Source of the DNA: Comamonas antarctica
Lineage (GTDB): Bacteria; Pseudomonadota; Gammaproteobacteria; Burkholderiales; Burkholderiaceae_C
Assembly (NCBI RefSeq): GCF_013363755.1
Contig: NZ_CP054840.1
Location: 1,419,501-1,483,500 of the forward strand
Length of the DNA stretch: 64,000 nucleotides
Direction: 5' to 3'
Shown here: positions 60,514 through 64,000 of the stretch, in pieces
How positions within the stretch are numbered: the first letter of the stretch is position 1
Layout of the letters: each line of letters begins with the position of its first letter
Notes under the pieces: generated by a model
The model's database searches: none
Told to the model about the DNA's origin: nothing
The model's input: the letters and a program-made list of their open reading frames with translations, nothing else
Program-made: the position numbers and the translations under genes

Positions 60514-61761
60514 TTAGGCTGCGGCGTAGTAGGGCGCGGTGGCGCCGAGATGTTCGCGGGCGCGTGCCAGTTCGGCACGCGCGATGGCGCGCAGGTGCAC
60601 TTCATCGGGACCGTCGAAGAAGCGCATGGCGCGGCCCCACGACCAGAGGTACGACAGTGGCGTGTCGGGCGTGATGCCCATCGCGCCGAACACCTGGATC
60701 GCGCGGTCGACCACGCGCGTCTGCAGCTGCGCGGCCACCAGCTTGATGGCCGATACATCGATGTGCGCGGCCTTGTTGCCGTAGGTGTCCATCTTCCACG
60801 CGGCCTGCAGCACCAGCAGCCGCGCCTGGTCGATCTCGACGCGCGACTGCGCGATCCAGTCCTGCACGTTGGCGTAATCGCTCAGGTGCTTGCCGAAGGC
60901 GCGGCGCGTGAGCGCGCGCTCGCACATCAGCTCCATCGCCAGCTCGCACTGGCCGATGGTGCGCATGCAGTGGTGCACGCGGCCCGGGCCCAGGCGCGCC
61001 TGGGCCAGCGCGAAGCCCGCGCCTTCCTCGCCCAGCAGATGGTCCACCGGCACGCGCACGTTGTCGTAGACCACCTCGCAATGCCCGTCCGGCGCATGGT
61101 GGTGCATGATCGCCACGTTGCGCACGATGCGCAGGCCCGGGGTGTCGAGCGGCACGATGACCATCGAATGGCGCTGGTGGCGCGCGGCGTCGGGGTCCTC
61201 GTTGGTCACGCCCATCACGATGGCGAACTTGCAGTTCGGATGCAGCGCCCCCGTCGTGAACCACTTGCGGCCGTTGATCACATATTCGTCGCCTTCGCGG
61301 CGTATCGTGGTGCAGATGTTGGTGGCGTCCGACGACGCGACATCGGGTTCGGTCATCGAGAAGCATGAGCGGATACGGCCCTCGAGCAGTGGCACCAGCC
61401 AGCGATCGCGCTGCGCGGGCGTGGCAAACAGGTGCAGCAGTTCCATGTTGCCGGTGTCGGGCGGATTGCAGTTGAACACCTCGGCGGCCCAGGGCACGCG
61501 TCCCATGATCTCGGCCAGCGGGCTGTACTGCATGTTGCTGAGGCGCGTGCCGGGCTCGTCGTCGCGCAGGCCCGGCAGGAACAGGTTCCACAGGCCGGCC
61601 GCGCGCGCCAGTGCCTTCAGCGGCTCGACCACCTCGCTGGGGAAGATGCCGGTGGCCGCGATGCGGTCGAAGTCGTGGTAGCGCGGGATCACATGCTGCT
61701 GCATGAAGGCCTGCAGCGTGGCCTGCATCTGACGGGTGTCTTCGGGGTATTCGAAATGCAA
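60514..61761 (-). CDS. acyl-CoA dehydrogenase (ACAD10/11-like)
   Basis: 415 residues. I start it at TTG 61761 (reads LHFEYPEDTRQM) because GAGGAG is six bases upstream and the residues align with the family N-terminus; the next ATG would remove 11 residues. FAD and substrate motifs: RSCFSMTEPDVASSDATNIC, INGRKWFTTGALHPNCKFAI, GFALAQARLGPGRVHHCMRT. The end DTPLSYLWSWGRAMRFFDGP is typical of the FadE/ACAD11 subgroup, and the neighbouring kinase gene matches the other half of ACAD10/11. Confidence 0.92.
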   Translation of the reverse strand: MHFEYPEDTRQMQATLQAFMQQHVIPRYHDFDRIAATGIFPSEVVEPLKALARAAGLWNLFLPGLRDDEPGTRLSNMQYSPLAEIMGRVPWAAEVFNCNPPDTGNMELLHLFATPAQRDRWLVPLLEGRIRSCFSMTEPDVASSDATNICTTIRREGDEYVINGRKWFTTGALHPNCKFAIVMGVTNEDPDAARHQRHSMVIVPLDTPGLRIVRNVAIMHHHAPDGHCEVVYDNVRVPVDHLLGEEGAGFALAQARLGPGRVHHCMRTIGQCELAMELMCERALTRRAFGKHLSDYANVQDWIAQSRVEIDQARLLVLQAAWKMDTYGNKAAHIDVSAIKLVAAQLQTRVVDRAIQVFGAMGITPDTPLSYLWSWGRAMRFFDGPDEVHLRAIARAELARAREHLGATAPYYAAA

Positions 61762-61771
61762 GTCGCTCTCC

Positions 61772-62824
61772 TCAATGAAACGATTCGGCCGGGGATTCCA
61801 GCGCTTCGAGGCCGCGTTCGGCCATGGCCCGGCCCAGCGCGCCGATCTGCGCGGCGTTGTCGGCCACGGCATTGCCCTGCGCGGCGCGCGCGGCAATGCC
61901 TTCGAAGATCACCGCCCAGCGCATGAACGCAAAGGCCCAGTGGAACGCCGTGGCCTGCCGTGCGGGATCGTCGCGGCCCGCGCGGCGGTAGTAATGCGCG
62001 AGGTACTCGCCTTCGGACGGAATGCCCAGCGCCTCGAGATCGAGTCCGCGGATGCCGCCGAATTCCGCCGGCAGCGTGCGCCAGGCGGCGGTGTTGAAGG
62101 CGACATCGGCCAGCGGATGGCCCAGCGTCGACAGCTCCCAGTCGAGCACTGCGACGACGCGCGGCTCGGTGGAATGGAACAGCAGGTTGTTGAGTTTGAA
62201 GTCGCCATGCGTGAGCGTGACTTCATCGCCTGGCGGGATGTTTCCGGGCAGCCATTCGAGCAGCGCATCGATGGGCGGGTTGGCGCGGGTGCGCGACAGC
62301 TCCCACTGCTGGCGCCAGCGCTTGAGCTGGCGCTCGAAGTAGCCCTCGGTGCGCCCGAACCCGGCCAGGCCCGCGGCGCGCCAGTCCACCGCATGCAGCG
62401 TCGCCAGCGTGTCGGCCATCGCCAGGTACAGCGCGCGGCGCTGCGCGGGCGCCAGGCCCGGCAGGTCGTTGTCGTTGAACACGCGGCCCTCGACACGCTC
62501 CATCAGATAGAAGGGCGTGCCGATCACCTCGGGCTCGGCGTGGTACAGCACCACGGGCGGCACGGGCAGCGCCGTCGAAGCCAGGGCCTGCATCACGCGG
62601 TATTCACGGTCCACGGCATGCGCCGAGGGCAGCACCTCGCCCGCGGGCTTCTTGCGCAGCACCATCCGGCGCGGGCCATAGCTCACGAAGAATGTCGGGT
62701 TGGATTGGCCGCCGCCAATGGCCTGCAGCTGCATGGCGCCGTCAAGCCCGGGCAGGCGCGCACGCAGGAAAGCATCGAGACGCCGGGGGTCGAAGGCCTG
62801 GGAGGCGGAAGAAGAGGGGCGCAT
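61772..62824 (-). CDS. APH-family phosphotransferase (ACAD10/11 kinase-like)
   Basis: 350 residues. Kinase fold: [20 protein letters not shown] and LRKKPAG (nucleotide-binding Lys), REYRVMQAL, catalytic loop [14 protein letters not shown], then [20 protein letters not shown] with the metal-binding Asp. In mammals this domain is fused to an acyl-CoA dehydrogenase (ACAD10, ACAD11), and in Pseudomonas lvaA works on 4-hydroxyacyl-CoA. Start MRPSSSAS at 62824. Confidence 0.9.
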   Translation of the reverse strand: MRPSSSASQAFDPRRLDAFLRARLPGLDGAMQLQAIGGGQSNPTFFVSYGPRRMVLRKKPAGEVLPSAHAVDREYRVMQALASTALPVPPVVLYHAEPEVIGTPFYLMERVEGRVFNDNDLPGLAPAQRRALYLAMADTLATLHAVDWRAAGLAGFGRTEGYFERQLKRWRQQWELSRTRANPPIDALLEWLPGNIPPGDEVTLTHGDFKLNNLLFHSTEPRVVAVLDWELSTLGHPLADVAFNTAAWRTLPAEFGGIRGLDLEALGIPSEGEYLAHYYRRAGRDDPARQATAFHWAFAFMRWAVIFEGIAARAAQGNAVADNAAQIGALGRAMAERGLEALESPAESFH

Positions 62825-62926
62825 GGAGTGGCAGGGAGTGGGCTTGGGTCCATCATGCGGGCCGCCCCCTGCCACCCACCCCCCCGCGGCGGGTAGGTCG
62901 GGTTTGCCCTCTCGGGGCAAGCCCTG

Positions 62927-64000
62927 TCAGGCCTGGGCCGACACCAGGCCCAGGCTGCGCGCGCTGGCCACCGCATCGTCGCGGCCCATGACGCCCAGCT
63001 TGGCATAGACATTGCGCAGATGCCATTTGACGGTTTCGGGCGAGATGCCCAGCGCCTGCGCGATGCGCTTGTTCGACATGCTCTGCGCCAGCGCGCGCAG
63101 GATTTCCGTCTCGCGTTCCGACAAGGGCTCGGGGGCCGCGGCGCCCGCCGGGCGCGCGGCCGGCTGGTGCCGCTGGCGCTGCTGGTGCAACTGTTCGACA
63201 TAGAACGGCAGCACCGGGTCTTGCGCGCCATAGGCATCGGCGCAGGCATCGGCCAGCGCCAGGGCCTCGTCACCCAGGTCGAGAATGGTGCGTACCAGGC
63301 CCTGCTGCTGGCCCTGCTGCAGCGCGTCGCGCATGATGGCCAGCGCCTGCGCGCGCTCGCCCAGCCGCGCCAGCAGCAGCGCGCGCAGCACCCGCGTCGC
63401 GCAGCGGTCGCGGCGCTGCAGCAAGGCGGTGTCGTCGCGCCCGCACTCGCCCAGCGCCAGCAGCGCGGCGCGGTCGTCAAGCTGCGCCGCGTGGTACAGC
63501 GCCTCGATGAAACGCGCCAGGCCCTGGATGCGCTGGCTGACCGGACCCTGGCCGCCGGCATGGCGCGCGGCCAGGGCCTGGAGCCTGCCCAGCATGGCGG
63601 CGGCGCCGGCCAGGTCATTCATGTGCAGCAGGCAGCGCACGCGCTCGCTGATCGCAAATGCCTGCAGCCGGTCGAGCGAGCGGCGCTGGGCGCGTTCGTC
63701 GATGCGCTCCAGGCCTTCGATGGCTTCGAGCGGGTTGCCGTCGGCGCGGCGCAGCCGGGCGCTGGCCAGCGCCACCGTCACCAGCGCATCGGGCAGCACC
63801 ACGCGCTCCATGGTGTCGAGCCGGCCGTCCAGCAACTGGCGCAACTCGTCCAGGGCGTTGGTCTCATAAAGCGTGGCCGACAGATAGGCCGCGGCATTGC
63901 AGGCCAGTTCGCTGTAGCGGCCCAGCTCGCGTTCGGCACGGGCCAGCGCATCGCGCAGCACCGGCTCGGCCGAGCGCACATCGCCGGCATAGAGCCACGA
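62927..64000 (-). CDS. MalT-like LuxR-family regulator, 5' end off the window
   Basis: C-terminal part of a large regulator (family about 900 residues). What is visible is a long helical repeat region (tetratricopeptide-like, Ala/Leu-rich) and a C-terminal LuxR HTH (EPLSERETEILRALAQSMSN, KRIAQALGISPETVKWHLRN, VYAKLGVMGRDDAVA). The frame is open to base 64000; the ATPase domain would be to the right. It lies upstream of and in line with the acyl-CoA operon, so it is the likely activator. Confidence 0.9.
   Translation of the reverse strand, partial: SWLYAGDVRSAEPVLRDALARAERELGRYSELACNAAAYLSATLYETNALDELRQLLDGRLDTMERVVLPDALVTVALASARLRRADGNPLEAIEGLERIDERAQRRSLDRLQAFAISERVRCLLHMNDLAGAAAMLGRLQALAARHAGGQGPVSQRIQGLARFIEALYHAAQLDDRAALLALGECGRDDTALLQRRDRCATRVLRALLLARLGERAQALAIMRDALQQGQQQGLVRTILDLGDEALALADACADAYGAQDPVLPFYVEQLHQQRQRHQPAARPAGAAAPEPLSERETEILRALAQSMSNKRIAQALGISPETVKWHLRNVYAKLGVMGRDDAVASARSLGLVSAQA

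Overview
The window is high-GC chromosomal DNA of a betaproteobacterium, most likely Burkholderiales/Comamonadaceae. The reasons are the tig-clpP-clpX-lon order, a Bug-family solute-binding protein, a Porin_4-type porin and the codon bias; the genus cannot be fixed from the sequence. About half of the window is a prophage and half is conserved chromosome.

Positions 1 to about 31,990 hold a P2-like (Peduovirus-type) prophage whose left end lies outside the window. Reading leftwards on the minus strand from the right come scaffold, capsid and small terminase (O, N, M), head completion (L), tail X, a lysis cassette (holin-like protein, GH108 endolysin, nested Rz/Rz1 spanins), tail completion (R, S), baseplate (V, W, J, I), tail fibre H with a chaperone, sheath and tube (FI, FII), E/E' with a programmed -1 frameshift, tape measure T, then U and D. 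Large terminase (P) and portal (Q) face right. P carries two +1 frameshifts, so the prophage is defective or the assembly has errors there. D is followed directly by a BrnTA toxin-antitoxin pair, a small secreted protein, a CI-like repressor and an early operon (a duplicated small-domain protein, a long Ogr-type activator, replication protein A, small proteins, a DUF4406 protein and a C5 cytosine methyltransferase). No integrase is visible. Beyond the portal gene lie a terminator, a GC-rich possible cos segment, and a small gene under a near-perfect LexA box, the position held by the SOS antirepressor tum in phage 186.

Positions 31,990 to 34,040 are a boundary or accessory zone: a terminator, a truncated tRNA-Leu(CAA) 3' piece, an orphan protein with a possible Cas2/VapD-like fold, and a RES-Xre toxin-antitoxin pair.

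Positions 34,070 to 50,670 are core chromosome: an isochorismatase-family hydrolase, small basic or hydrophilic proteins, tRNA-Pro, the proteostasis cluster tig-clpP-clpX-lon with candidate sigma-32 promoters, a tRNA cluster (four Gly, one Cys, one Leu), an MBL-fold sulfur enzyme with a DsrE-like partner, an amino-acid decarboxylase with a histone-H1-like tail, an NfeD/SPFH pair and tRNA-Ser.

Positions 50,690 to 64,000 are catabolic: a porin, an enolase-superfamily enzyme and a Bug protein divergent from a GntR/FCD regulator, then a leftward operon of phosphotransferase, acyl-CoA dehydrogenase, two enoyl-CoA hydratases, nitronate monooxygenase-like enzyme and acyl-CoA synthetase, plus an MHS transporter and a MalT-like LuxR regulator that runs off the right edge. 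The kinase plus dehydrogenase pairing suggests use of hydroxylated carboxylic acids.
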